DNA of 64,000 nucleotides, taken from contig CALNVZ010000530.1 of the NCBI GenBank assembly GCA_940671915.1, forward strand, positions 9,628-73,627, written 5' to 3'. The notes beneath the pieces are model-generated. The model saw nothing but the letters and a program-made list of their open reading frames with translations. It did no database searches and had not been told where the DNA came from. The translations under genes were made by a program, and so were the position numbers. Shown piece after piece: positions 22,258 to 34,224 of this stretch. The stretch comes from Paracentrotus lividus (taxonomy: Eukaryota; Echinodermata; Echinoidea; Camarodonta; Echinidae). Numbering within the stretch: position 1 is the first letter of the stretch; every line of letters begins with the position of its first letter.

Positions 22258-22708
22258 CAGTCTGTGTCAAATAAAATGGTACAAGTGGAAAACATTTTTC
22301 TATAGTATAAAGATTTATCAAACCTTGTATTGTTTGATATTTTTGTAAAGCAGGAAAATCAAACTTTCTTCTAATTTTTTTTTTCATCAAATTTGGTGTT
22401 GTAGTTTTTGAGATATGACTAGTTTACTACAATCAAGAAAAATCCATTTCTCGGACGCCGTCCCATCATTCCCATGCCTTTGTGTATAGGTTTCGCATAA
22501 TGGCCATTAATGCTCAATTTCGATTTGTTCCTCGTCGCACAAAATTTAGCATAACTTTTGTTTTACGAAAGCAAATTATACAGAACAAAGCGCATCAGCA
22601 GGGAAAATCTTTTGGCTTTATTTTGGTACCACATACACACATTATTTGAAAATATTTCACACCTAAATATTTTTTTTTCGACTGTACCATTTTTTTTTAC
22701 ACAGACTG
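22258..22708. mobile_element. Tc1/mariner-type MITE
   Basis: CAGTCTGTGTCAAATAAAAT at the left and TTTTTACACAGACTG at the right, flanked by TA at 22256-22257 and 22709-22710. ATGGTAC and GTACCAT follow in each arm. It is 451 bp with no transposase. Confidence 0.8.
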
Positions 22709-22864
22709 TATATATATTGAAATACATTGGGAACGAAAAAATGAAGCCTTTACATGTAAAGAAATGTGTGTTAAACAAATGCAGTTTGTGTCTAATAGTA
22801 ATCGGCGCATACATGACTTTGTCAATTTCGCGATTATGAAGCAAACGGGTATAATGGCTACTAA

Positions 22865-23103
22865 GGGTGGTATCTCACTTCGCGGAGACGTCTCCGCGAC
22901 CATGGCGACAGAATAGAAAATTTTGTCTCCGCGATGGATAAAAAGGTATAAGAGACGTCTTGGAGACGGATTTTGGACTACTTCAGCATTTTTTTCATAG
23001 ATTGTCGCGGAGACGTCTCCGTGATATCGGAGACGTCTCTTATACTTTCTATCCGTCGCGGAGACGAAATTTTCTATTCTGTCACAGAGGTCAGATACCA
23101 CTC
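22865..23103. mobile_element. MITE with long TIRs, TAA-flanked (Harbinger-like)
   Basis: GGGTGGTATCTCAC at the left and GTCAGATACCACTC at the right, with TAA on both sides (22862-22864, 23104-23106). The arms fold over about 90 bp and share CGGAGACGTCTCCG, ACAGAATAGAAAATTT and GTATAAGAGACGTCT. A 3-bp TAA duplication fits PIF/Harbinger. Confidence 0.75.
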
Positions 23104-23421
23104 TAAACACAACACAAAAAGTAAGTAAGTTCCCCCTATTTCAGATATCAACAATCTTTGGACCAGGAGGGACTGTAAAAATCTAATTACATGTCCGTGT
23201 AGGTAATTTTATTAGCTACCATGTGACCGATTTTTAGGAAGAATCATCATGTCATGATTCAGTGAGTAATGATTGAATGCAAAAATGTCATTTTGTGAAG
23301 TTCACAAGCCGATTATCAAAACTTTGAATAAATAATTTCGGAACAATATTCAATTTTTTCTTCATCACACTGGTCATAAGAGATGCCACATGTGTACCCT
23401 ATCATACACTATGAGTTCATG

Positions 23422-23872
23422 CTCAAATTTCACGGTTGAGAGAGCACTGGGTTAAAATTGCAAAAACTGTAGTTTTTGTCAATGTTTGAAAATATTTTAT
23501 ATTTTCTGTTTTGGATGTGAGTTTCGATTTTATTATGATAAACTGTGATTTTGGCCGGTTTTGGCGGCCATTTTGAAAAAAAAATCGCTTGAAACCAATA
23601 TCAGACGTAATCTGACACAAAAAAGCTTATTATATTTGTAAGAAGCAGCCAAATAGGCAACATAATTCACTCGTTCACAATTCAAAATTTTTAAAAAAAT
23701 CTCAAATTTCACGGTTGAGAGAGCGCACTGGGTTAAAATTAACAGAACTGCAGTTTTTTGTCAATTTTACGTTATGTTTTGATCAAATATGACGGAATCC
23801 CTGTTTTGGATGTGTGTTTCGATTTTATTATGATAAACTGTGATTTTGGCCGGTTTTGGCGGCCATTTTGAA
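23422..23872. repeat. Two-copy direct repeat, period about 279 bp
   Basis: 23422-23579 and 23701-23872 share CTCAAATTTCACGGTTGAGA and a long block around TTTTGGCCGGTTTTGGCGGC. The spacer sequence (CAGACGTAATCTGACACAAA) recurs at 27733-27810. Confidence 0.85.
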
Positions 23873-23875
23873 AAT

Positions 23876-26015
23876 TTTTATTTATCATTGAAATGTATTT
23901 CTTTGACTTTATGGACATATAACATACCAAGACTATGCCTACCGTAGTCATTCTACACCGTACGCCGTCCTGTTTGGGAAGAAGGCGGTAGCAAAAATGG
24001 AGTTGCGCATTCGCAGTTCGATTTTTGCTCTGGAGCTACCGTAGTGATGGTCTACCGTACTGCTCCGAAAGCCGCTTATTATTTCGTGCAACGGCTTATC
24101 ATTTTTTTTTTTTTTTAATTGATATTTGTTACTAACAAACAAAACGTTATTCATTGATATAAATAGGCACTGGAGACATAAAGTTATTTACCAAGATATA
24201 TCTTGATAACCATTATTACATCTCGTGATATAGCAATACTAGATAACTTGCTAACTTGAACCTTGACCAGTCTCGGTTTATTTGTTGTTTTGCCAAGACC
24301 TGTAGGTTACTTTAAAAACGTATAGAAATATATATGTACAGACATGTATACATTATAAACATATAAAACATAATTATAGAGAGACACACTATATATCATT
24401 TTAAAGAAGTTTACTGTAAAACTATGGCCCAAAAGACATTTTCTTCAGTGGCCCAAGAAAGCCCCCACCCCTCCCCCCCCCCAAAAAAAAAATAAATAAA
24501 TAAATAAATGAATAAATAAAAAATCCACCTGTTTAAAAAAAATCATTTGCCCAGATCATAGGAGTAGGGGAGACCGGGTATGGAAGTTACACGGGTCAGT
24601 TGTTACAGTTCTCGGTGTGCTAAGATGGAACAAGAGAGGATGTACTAACTGGCATCTATATACAGCCTACACATAGCTGTGATGAACTGCCGGTCGTGAG
24701 GTTTCTCCGTTGTTTTATTAAAAAGTAAATCAACAAAAACCATTTTTTGCAGTTCAAAGTAAATTTTTGATAAAAATTGAAATTTGTAATAGCTCTTACA
24801 ACTGAAGGCACTTGATGATAGTCTGGTATTGTAAATATAGTACATGTATGTCACTAATATACCCCCTACCCATGCCCTGTAATTCTGCCTAATGACTGTG
24901 CTACAGTTGATTTCTGTGTGTAAAATTACCCCATGTTGATGTAACAACTTACCCCAATTACATTACATATGTAAAATTACATTTTGTCTCAATTTTCAGG
25001 TGTTAATATTTTTATTTTTCTATTATTACTTTTGTCTATTCTAGAGCTCTACTTGATCTGCTGTTAACGATGTCAAGAAACTGGAAAGTTGAAATTAAAG
25101 TATGGTATAAGAGATTTACACATTGTCAACTTACCCCGTATGTTTACATATTGTAACAATTGACCCCGTATGGTGTAACAACCTACCCCGTATATGGGGT
25201 AGGTTGTTACAAAAAAATGTCTTCACTAATTAAGCTGTAGTTAATTAGTGTTCACATGTTTTCAAGTTTTATATGCCTCAGGTTTTAGCCAACATAATAG
25301 GCTAACTACAGACCCAATATTAAAAATTAAAATTATTTGGTCCAAAATGTGAATTTTGTAACGTCCATACCCGGTCTCCCCTACAACCAAAAAGTATGTA
25401 TTTTCTGTTTGTATATTTCCTTGGCTAATTCTGGGGAAAATATCACGAACCTACCACATACCTTTCCATATTTTTAGACTTAAAATATTCAGGTCTCAGA
25501 AATAGTCGCACAAAAGTTACCGAGCTGATGTAAAATCATGCATTTTTATTACCCACCCTCCCACCTTTAGAAGTGAAACAAAATAAGCGCTTTTTTTTTT
25601 ACATATGTGTTTTGTATTATGTTTCTTTTGTTTTATCAGAGAGATTTTTTGACAAAGCTGTTCCTACGCCTTGGCTACACCAATTGTTTAATGAAAAATA
25701 TTATAGGGAATATTTGTCCCGCCTGTTACCTATCCCGTTTGTTACCTGACATATTTTTTAAAACTTGACCTTGCCAGAAAACCCGAAGTTGTATTAACGT
25801 AAAAATATGTCCTTAAAATGTTTATTACATTATACAACCAAGATACTTCACGATCTCCTTGGAATTTAGAAATTACTCAAAAATAAGCAAAAAGTGCAAA
25901 TCGTGATTTTTCACTAATTAATTCAATTATTGAAAAGAAAAAAAAGATATCTCGGCTAATAATGGTCAGATCAATGTAAAATTTTGTATGGATGTTGAGG
26001 CACTTCTTTCATCTT
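23876..26015 (+). repeat. Long repeat unit A (of A-D)
   Basis: Carries, in order, blocks shared with units B-D: AATGTATTTCTTTGACTTTA, CTACACCGTA, TTTGCTCTGGAGCTACCGTA, TATTTCGTGCAACGGCTTAT, AGGCACTGGAGACATAAAG, GTGATATAGCAATA, and (after an insertion-bearing gap) GGATGTTGAGGCAC. It encodes nothing recognisable and I cannot name the family. Confidence 0.75.
24565..25383. mobile_element. TIR element inside unit A (GGGGAGACCGGG ends)
   Basis: TAGGGGAGACCGGGTATGGA at the left and its perfect reverse complement at the right (20 of 20). The interior repeats TACCCCGTAT-type words. A 36-bp near-palindrome around GTATATGG lies at 25175-25210. Non-coding and related to the intron-2 element. Confidence 0.85.
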
Positions 26016-26032
26016 TCCTTCCCGTCGTTTAA

Positions 26033-26173
26033 TATATATATATATATATATATAGCGGAGGTTATTTTCGATCTCACCAAAAAATTATCCCAAAAAGGGA
26101 GGATAGCTCTGGGGAACTTTGATTTGAGCTACGTCAACTATTATTCTCTTCACCCATTTCTCTCAATATATAT

Positions 26174-26221
<48 letters not shown>

Positions 26222-26228
26222 TATAAAC
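26033..26228. repeat. Two (TA)n tracts
   Basis: TA runs at about 26033-26055 and 26170-26228 bracket about 115 bp of unassigned sequence. The second abuts the inverted-repeat structure around the gap. Confidence 0.85.
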
Positions 26229-27716
26229 CCTCAAAAAATGTCTTGCAATTCAACTTTGAGCCCTCTATCTTTTTATTTGATTGTTTATGATGGTTAAATT
26301 TGATATCATTGGAAAGTTGATTTATTCCTTGTCAATTGATACCCCATTTGTGATGGTATGTTATGCTTGAATGCACATACTCGCAAACTCGAATGAAAGT
26401 CAGAAAGGAAAGTTTGCCAAAATGAATGGCTGCTTACATCGAGTTCTAACTGTATAAAAGGTTTTTGTGTTTCTTTGTGTTGTTTGGTTTGTGCGTTAGC
26501 GCGTCAATACAATGTTGGACTCTTGGTTGAATGTCAAATAATGTTTCAGGTAATTTAGGTAGTATTTTGTTGTTATTGTTTGAAAAATACTGTTTTAATA
26601 ACCAGCGAGTGGTTTGAGCATTACGTTGTGTATTGTTACACGGTTATTGCAAGTTCCAGCATAACAAATTCGCTACTCATCTCTTTTTCATTCATCTCCA
26701 ACAAAACAAAGCAGCAGTATCAAACAAACTTTTGTCCATTTAGCACACAATCGTTCTCTGTTTTGAACGTATCTCACATTTGATAAGCGCCATCCTAGCT
26801 TTATCAAACGACTACTCTGAAAAATAAGCACTGCAAGCAAAAGCTTGGCAAGGCACATTTCTTCTTCCAACAATAAGTGAAACATTGAGAANNNNNNNNN
26901 NNNNNNNNNNNNNNNNNNNNNNNNNNNNNNNNNNNNNNNNNNNNNNNNNNNNNNNNNNNNNNNNNNNNNNNNNNNNNNNNNNNNNNNNNNNNNNNNNNNN
27001 NNNNNNNNNNNNNNNNNNNNNNNNNNNNNNNNNNNNNNNNNNNNNNNNNNNNNNNNNNNNNNNNNNNNNNNNNNNNNNNNNNNNNNNNNNNNNNNNNNNN
27101 NNNNNNNNNNNNNNNNNNNNNNNNNNNNNNNNNNNNNNNNNNNNNNNNNNNNNNNNNNNNNNNNNNNNNNNNNNNNNNNNNNNNNNNNNNNNNNNNNNNN
27201 NNNNNNNNNNNNNNNNNNNNNNNNNNNNNNNNNNNNNNNNNNNNNNNNNNNNNNNNNNNNNNNNNNNNNNNNNNNNNNNNNNNNNNNNNNNNNNNNNNNN
27301 NNNNNNNNNNNNNNNNNNNNNNNNNNNNNNNNNNNNNNNNNNNNNNNNNNNNNNNNNNNNNNNNNNNNNNNNNNNNNNNNNNNNNNNNNNNNNNNNNNNN
27401 NNNNNNNNNNNNNNNNNNNNNNNNNNNNNNNNNNNNNNNNNNNNNNNNGGAATAATGCATGACCCATTTAATGATACTCAATAGAAACTCTGCCTTTCAA
27501 CTATAGCCATTCATTTGGCAACTTTCCACTTCTGACTTTGATTTGTATTCGGGAATACTGTGCATTCAAGCATTGCACATCCTTTACAAATGGGGTATCA
27601 GTGTAAAGAGGAATAAATGAACTTTCCAATGGTATAAAATTAATGAATTATAGACAATTAACAAAAAAGATACGAGGACTCAAAGTTGAATTGCAAGACA
27701 TTTTTGAGGGGTTTAT
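26222..27716. mobile_element. Inverted-repeat element containing the assembly gap
   Basis: 26222-26460 is the diverged reverse complement of 27490-27716. Shared blocks are TGTCTTGCAATTCAACTTTG, CATTGGAAAGTT, GATACCCCATTTGT and GCTTGAATGCACA. It is bordered by (TA)n, as for an insertion into TA. Sequence inside the arms is partly unknown. Confidence 0.75.
26892..27448. other. Assembly gap (557 N)
   Basis: An unbroken run of N. Open frames across it are meaningless. It falls between the arms of a long inverted repeat, a structure that often breaks assemblies. Confidence 1.
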
Positions 27717-28456
27717 ATATATATCATATATCAGACGTAATCTGACACAAAAAAAGCTTATTAGATTTGTAAGAAGCAGCCAAACTGGCAACATAATTCA
27801 CTCGTTCACAATTAAAAAAAAAAAAAAAAGGTTTCATTTGCCCACCATTACCTATTTATAGACTAAATCGTATAAAGTATTAAAATCTGTTGAAAGTCAT
27901 TGTTCAATTTCGGTTATGTTAACAGAGTTCGGACTGCTTGAATTAGGGGCCCACCTAATTTATTAATTCATATTTGCATTACTTATTCAAACATCATTTC
28001 GTGAAACTGCTATTTTTTCGGAATTGATTTGTTACTCCCAAACAAAAAGTTCATTGATATGAATAGGCACTGGAGACATAAAGTTATGTACACAAATGGT
28101 GATTTCTTTTATTCTTCTTTCATTTTCTCTTCTTTTATCTCTAATGTATTTCCTTGTTTTATCCTTAACTTTTATTTCTCTTATATTTCTTCCTTCTATT
28201 TGCGCTTTATCATTGAAATGTATTTCTTTGACTTTATGGACATATAACATACCAAGACTATGCATACCGTAGTTATTCTACACCGTACGCTAAATCGCTC
28301 GACTACCGTCCTGTTTGGGAAGAAGACGGTAGCAAAAAGGGAGTTGCGCATGCTCAGTTCGATTTTTGCTCTGGAGCTACCGTAGTCGTCCTGCTCCGAA
28401 AGCCGCTTATTATTTCGTACAACGGCTTATTATTTTTTGGAATTGATATTTGTTAT

Positions 28457-29007
28457 TATATCCCTTATCTAAGATTGTTTGCATTGAGAGTGTACACAAG
28501 GAGAAAAATAATAGTTTAACTAAGAAAAACGTTTCTCAAGAAATAGTTCGTTTTTCTTCATGACGTCACGCATAGTACATTTTTTCCCTAGGGAAAAACT
28601 GGACTATACGTTTTTCCGACCCCCCCCACCCTATTCACGAGTTGCGCAACGCAACGCAAGCGGTGCTACTCTGCTGCTTTTACCTGAATTCTCCACTGCA
28701 TGCCACGGGAAACTTTCGGCGAGCATTATTTGTAAATCATTGATTTTATTGGATCCAGAAGAAAGGTAAGCATAGACTATATAATTTTGTTCATTAAAAA
28801 AATTAAAAGGAATGGTATTTTAGTGGAAGGGATATAAAACAAATATACAATGACTCATTCTCAGAACAGGTTAAAACTATTCGCACTCAGGAACATCACA
28901 TAGCACTATTCTCTCTCGGGCCGATGGCCCTCGAGAGAATAGTACTATGTGATGTTCCTTCGATGCGAATAGTTTTAACCAGATCCTCGATTGTCATTGT
29001 ATATTTG
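28457..29007. mobile_element. Insertion with promoter-like segment and hairpin
   Basis: It splits the unit-B word TTGATATTTGTTACTAACAA. Its left half has a CRE-type TGACGTCA (28560), a GC-rich stretch and an AAAG|GTAAGC donor-like site near 28765, resembling a captured first exon. Its right half is the hairpin at 28869-28980, extended by ACAAATATACAATGAC arms. TIRs and target duplication are not clear. Confidence 0.45.
28869..28980. repeat. Hairpin with 52-bp arms
   Basis: GGTTAAAACTATTCGCA at the left and TGCGAATAGTTTTAACC at the right, with GGAACATCACATAG and CTATGTGATGTTCC further in, around a 7-base loop (CCGATGG). A few mismatches only. Confidence 0.9.
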
Positions 29008-29713
29008 TATACTAACAAGCAAAACGTTATTCATTGATATGAATAGGCACTGGAGACATAAAGTTATTTACCAAGATATATCTTGGTAACCATTATCACA
29101 TCTCGTGATATAGCAATATTTGCTAACTTGCTAACTTGAACCTTGACCAGTCTCGGTTTGTTTGTTGTTTTGCCAAGACCCGTAGGAAAAACGTATAGAT
29201 ATATATATGTATAGACATGTATACAGTATAAACATATGAAGAGTTTCGCTCCAAAAGGGACTAAATCCACTTTTGGAGATTTCGAGTATATCACTGATTT
29301 TTTATTTATCACTTTACCGGGAACCATATGATTTAATTTTGGTACACATGCTAGTACATTTGCCTTAGACCATTTTAATAACTATTAAAAAAATCTAGCT
29401 ATACAATTTTATTTGTTATGAATTTTTGAAATTTTAATTTCTATGGATTTAGTCCCTTTTGGAATGAAACTCCCGTAAATCGTCTATTTTCCCAACTATT
29501 TTGCCTAATTGAAGTTTTTGGTCAGCAAAAAAATGTGTTTAAATGTTATTCTGAAGGTGTATGAATAAAAGAAAAGTGAAAATTATAAATTTTGAAGAAT
29601 TTTTTTGGGGGGCCAAAAATTTGATTTTCAGTCGGTTCAAATATTTCATTCCAAAAGGGACTAAATCCAAGAATATTCATACAATTCTTAAAAATTAATC
29701 AAATTTATTCAAA

Positions 29714-32440
29714 TTTTCTTTCAAGTTCAAGTTTATTTATTTATTCAAGTTTGTTTATTCAAAACCAAAATCATCACATTATAATCACATTAATATACAT
29801 ATATAAATATATAGTGAGTACAATAACACAACAGTTAGATTACAACGTATATGATTTGGTTTTAGGACCCCTTTAGAAGCTAGGCTTGTGAGTGGGGCCC
29901 CGTAGTGAATATTAAAATGATATACATGAGATACTAAACTACAGAATAGATCAAAAGTACATGAATATGAAACATGGTAAAGTTAACATAGTGTAACGTA
30001 TGTACATTATATCAGACACATATATAATCAATATTTGCATAAACATGTACAATGTAGCTAAAGAAAGAAAGTATAAAAGGTCAAAAATGCTAAACTAGCT
30101 AGAAACTATTTACAAACAGACACAGTCAAATGCACACACCCAACAAATACGCACTCTCGCACACAATACACATACACACATTTCACATCGATGAGTAGGT
30201 CCTCAGTATAAATGTAAGACAGTATTAGAATACAAATTGAAAGAAAATATTCATAACCTTTCAAGAAAGTAAGTTTTGGATAACCTTTTAAACATAGAAA
30301 GAGTTGTACTAATTTTTTTTATCAACAGGCAATGTGTTCCATTCTTTAATGCAGGATATATGAAAGGAGGTCAGAGTGACATTTGTTCTAGCAAAAGGTT
30401 GATGAATAAGACCCCTTTGACGGGTATAATAATTATGGATTTGCGAATTCTGAAGGAATAAATTTTTTAAGGTACACTCATGAGGAATTGATTGCAATTT
30501 GAACAAAAACAATACACAATTGAATGACACAAGCTCACTTAGTGGCAACATTTTAAAGACGAAGGAATAATGGACAATTTGGATGAATATTATTAGAATT
30601 AGTTATAAGTCGAATTGCCTTCTTTTGCAATACTCTTAACTTATCAAGATAAGACTTGAAAGTGTTTCCCCAAGCAACATTACAATAATAAGGTAGAATA
30701 ATACTATTGTATATTGTTATCAATATCATTTCAGGTAAAATAAATTTTAACCTGTAAATAACACCTACACTGCGAGACACCTTTGTGCAAACAGTATCTA
30801 AATTATTTTTCCAGGATAAGTGCTCATCTATATTTAACCCAAGGAAAAGAACATTTGAACTAGGTTCAACATCATGGCCACCTACTTGAAGAAAAATTAC
30901 TTGATCTGGAAGCTTTTTACCCTTAGAACGGAAAATTACGCACTTAGTTTTCTGGAGATTAAGCAATAACTTATTACGACAAAACCATGCATACAGTTTC
31001 TTAATTTCTTGATTTGCCACTAGTAACAAGTTTTCTACTTTCTTATCAGCCAGCAGCAGACTCGTATCATCAGCAAAAAGGGAATACGAAAATAATGTTG
31101 ATGAATGTATTATATCATTTATATAGATAAAAAATAACAGGGAACCAAGAACAGAACCCTGAGGTACTCCATACTTAATAGAAGCGTGTTTGGATCTAGA
31201 TCTATCTATCACAACAAATTGTGTCCTGTCACACAAATAGCTTTGAAACCATGACAGTGCTACCCCTCGAATCCCATAATGTTCCAGTTTCTTGAGCAGG
31301 ATATCATGGTCAATGGTATCAAATGCCTTTGACAGGTCTAAAAATATTCCCAGGCAATATTTGTTTCCATCAATAGCTTTTATTATATTACTCAATAAGT
31401 TAAACATACCCATTTGTGTGGAGAAGTGCCTACGAAATCCACACTGTTGAGGAATCAAGATACTCTTTTTCGATAGAAAACTCATTTAATCGTTTATAAA
31501 TTATTTTCTCAAGAATCTTTGAAAAAACTGGTAACAATGCTATCGGTCTATAATTTATGACATTTAACGATCACATTTTTTATACACCGGCACCACTTTA
31601 GCTATCTTTAGTTTATCTGGAACAACCCTTTGAGATAAAGACATATTAATGATTTTACATAAAGGATCAACAAAAAGGTGAATGCTCTCTTTTATAATTC
31701 GAGGTGAAATATCATCAGAGCCACTCGATTTAGAAGGTTTTAAAGACGATACAATATTAAGGATCTCAGATTTTGTAGCAGGATTTAAAAACAAAGAAGA
31801 ATTATCTTCACATCGTTTCATATAATCATGATGAGATTGTGGTACTTGAGGAATTTCTGTAGATATTTTCTGGGGCAATCCAATATAAAATATTTGTTAA
31901 AGCTTTCAGCCTTATCCTTGGCGGATGATAGAAGCACACTATTAAAATCCATTTCTTGTGGAATAGAATGCCTATTTGACCGTTCTAGCAATTCATTGAT
32001 GTGAGACTAAGTCTTCCTAATATTCACATCATTGAACAAATTATTGTAATAATCTTTCTTGACTGAACGAAGGGTATTAATCAACACATTCTTATAATCA
32101 ACGTACTTCTTTTTATTTTCAGCTGTTGGTCTTTTGAGATAGTTACTAGAAAGTTTATGTTTACGATTTATTGATTTCAATAAACCTTGAGTTACCCAGG
32201 GCTTCTTACATATTTTCCTTGTAGTTACCTCAGCTAATGGAAAACATAAATTGTAGAGGTCAAGAAACATTTGTAGAAAAATTTCGTAGAAAACTATTAA
32301 CGCCGTCCGATGATTGAACCTTGAGATTCTTACATCATTTATTAGCCGTTTCATGACTTTTCCATCTCTCTTAACAGAAGTTACTACAGAACCTTTCTTT
32401 ACACAAGATCAATATCTACAGCCTGCGTGCAAAAATCAGA
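29714..32440 (-). mobile_element. Non-LTR retrotransposon, 5'-truncated (CR1/Rex-like)
   Basis: Minus strand. The 3' tail reads GAATAAACAAACTTGAATAA near 29750. The coding remnant runs 32354 to 30309. The endonuclease domain is not found, so the element is 5'-truncated. It lies wholly inside the GGGACTAAATCC element. Confidence 0.8.
30309..32354 (-). pseudogene. Reverse transcriptase, frame-broken
   Basis: The reading frame is split into four open pieces. 32354-32007 is the linker upstream of RT (KPWVTQGLLKSINRKHKL). 31878-31564 is the RT N-terminal region (LKPSKSSGSDDISPRIIK, VPDKLKIAKVVPVYKK). 31485-30553 is fingers/palm with FLDLSKAFDTIDHDIL, GVPQGSVLGSLLF and catalytic FADDTSLL, then LGLNIDEHLSWKNN. 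30551-30309 is the C-terminal tail. Breaks near 32000, 31560-31490 and 30552 make it a pseudogene, though catalytic motifs are intact in the longest piece. The order matches CR1/Rex/Daphne-type elements; the clade is not settled. Confidence 0.88.
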
Positions 32441-33562
32441 ATATATATCCGACGGGAACATAATTAAAGTTAAAATATTTAGAATCCACAGACTGGATTT
32501 AGTCCCTTTCGGAATGAAACTGTTTTGGATTTAGTCCCTTTTGGAATGAAACAGAAATTTGAAACCTCAAAATATTGTTTTCCAAAAAAATTGTTGGAAT
32601 GCAATGTTGGGCATTTTAATCCCTTGTACTAGGTGCATATATTTAGCTTAAAAAGTGAACTTTGGTCAAATATTGATTTAGTCCCTTTTGAAACCAAGCT
32701 CTTCATATAAAACATAATTATAGAAAGACACACTATATATAATTTTTAAGAAGTTTACTGTAAAAATATGGCCCCATTTAGAAATTACTCAAAAATTAGC
32801 ACAAAGTGTAAAAACGTGATTTTGCACTAATTTATTCAATTATTGAAAAAAGGAAGATATCTCAGATAACAATGGTTAGATCAATGTAAAATTTTGTATG
32901 GATGTTGAGGCACATGTAAAATATAACCCTGTAGTCTTTGTTTGTATTTTGAGATGACACTTTATTAATTATGCAAATTTATGCAAATGAAAGGTCTATT
33001 TTTAGAAATTTATCAACATTTTGTTTTAAAAATTGATATGAAGCCAATTTTTTTGTTAAAAGTTGCTGAGTATAATACTCAACAAAATTATGATACAAAA
33101 GTTGGACTTTCTCACGAATTCCTTTGTATTCTTTTGTTTTATTACTTTCTATCGTTTTCAATTGTTTGTATTTTTATGTATTTCTTAATGTTTTTGGCTA
33201 TTTTATGTTTCTGAAATGTGCCTTGATTGATTTCCAGATATCCAAGATGATGCTTAGACTTTTAAATGCAATTAGGAGTGTTGTAGAGCAATTCAGGTGA
33301 ATTGTACATTCAGTACATAAATGGGCAATAATTTAATTTTTCGATATTTTAAAACTTTCATAATTACACGTCAAAACAATGGTTCCTTACTTAATAACGT
33401 TTTATATAGAGACTGAATTATGACTGTTCTGACTGGGGGAGGGGTCACCTTCTTTTTTCTCATTTCTTATGTATTTCTTTGCTTTATCCTTATTTCATCT
33501 TCTCTTCAATCATTTCGTATGTATATAATTAATTTGCTCTTATTTCATCTTCCCTTCCCGTC

Positions 33563-33567
<5 letters not shown>

Positions 33568-33627
<60 letters not shown>
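33568..33627. repeat. (TA)n microsatellite between units B and C
   Basis: About 30 TA repeats directly before the pyrimidine-rich start of unit C. The same arrangement occurs before unit D. Confidence 0.95.
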
Positions 33628-33638
<11 letters not shown>

Positions 33639-34224
33639 CTTTCTTTTATTCTTCTTTCATGTTCTCTTCTTTTATTTCTAAAGTATTCCCTTGTTTTATC
33701 CATAACTTTCATTTCTGTTATATTTCTTCCTTCTATTTGCGCTTTATCATTGAAATGTATTTCTTTGACTTTATGGACATAATTATAACATACCAAGACT
33801 ATGCCTACCGAAGTCATTCTACACCGTACGCTAAATCGCTCGACTACCGTCCTAGTCTAGCCGCCAACTCGATGTACCTTGTTTTGGCGTCTATAGTTTT
33901 TTTCAACGGATTATGATTGCCTAAACCTTCAATATGAAGAAACCGATTGCTGACACTCTGTCAGCATTGAGCATTTTGAGATATGTGACGTCATACAAAA
34001 TGGCCGCCAAAATACAGAATTTTCCTCTAAAAATGTGTAAAACTACACTTTTAGTCAGCTAATTAATGTCTGAATGTCTCTGGGAACTTTACTAAATATT
34101 GTTTAATTATATCGCAGGACATAAATGTCAAGATATTTGTATATTTGTTTATAGGGCCCTCTATTTTTTAATTTAAAAAAAAAAGTGTGCTACTCAAATG
34201 ATAGGTCTCATTTTCTTCCAATTT

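Larger units (their letters stand above)
29238..32704. mobile_element. DNA element with repeated GGGACTAAATCC ends, 4-bp TSD
   Basis: GAAGAG at the left and CTCTTC at the right, flanked by ATAT (29234-29237, 32705-32708), which is present once in uninterrupted copies of the host repeat. The motif TTTAGTCCCTTTTGGAATGA or its inverse recurs about six times near both ends. A non-LTR retrotransposon occupies the interior. No transposase seen. Confidence 0.75.
28029..33460 (+). repeat. Long repeat unit B, inflated by insertions
   Basis: Same block order as unit A plus the 5' pyrimidine stretch (TTTCTTTTATTCTTCTTTC) and a 3' part ending GACTGTTCTGACTGGGGGAG. Interrupted by 28457-29007 and 29238-32704. 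Without these it is about 1.4 kb. Confidence 0.8.

Noticed and set aside
26688..27484. Frames of about 200-260 codons crossing the N run
   Set aside because: They exist only because N codons contain no stops.
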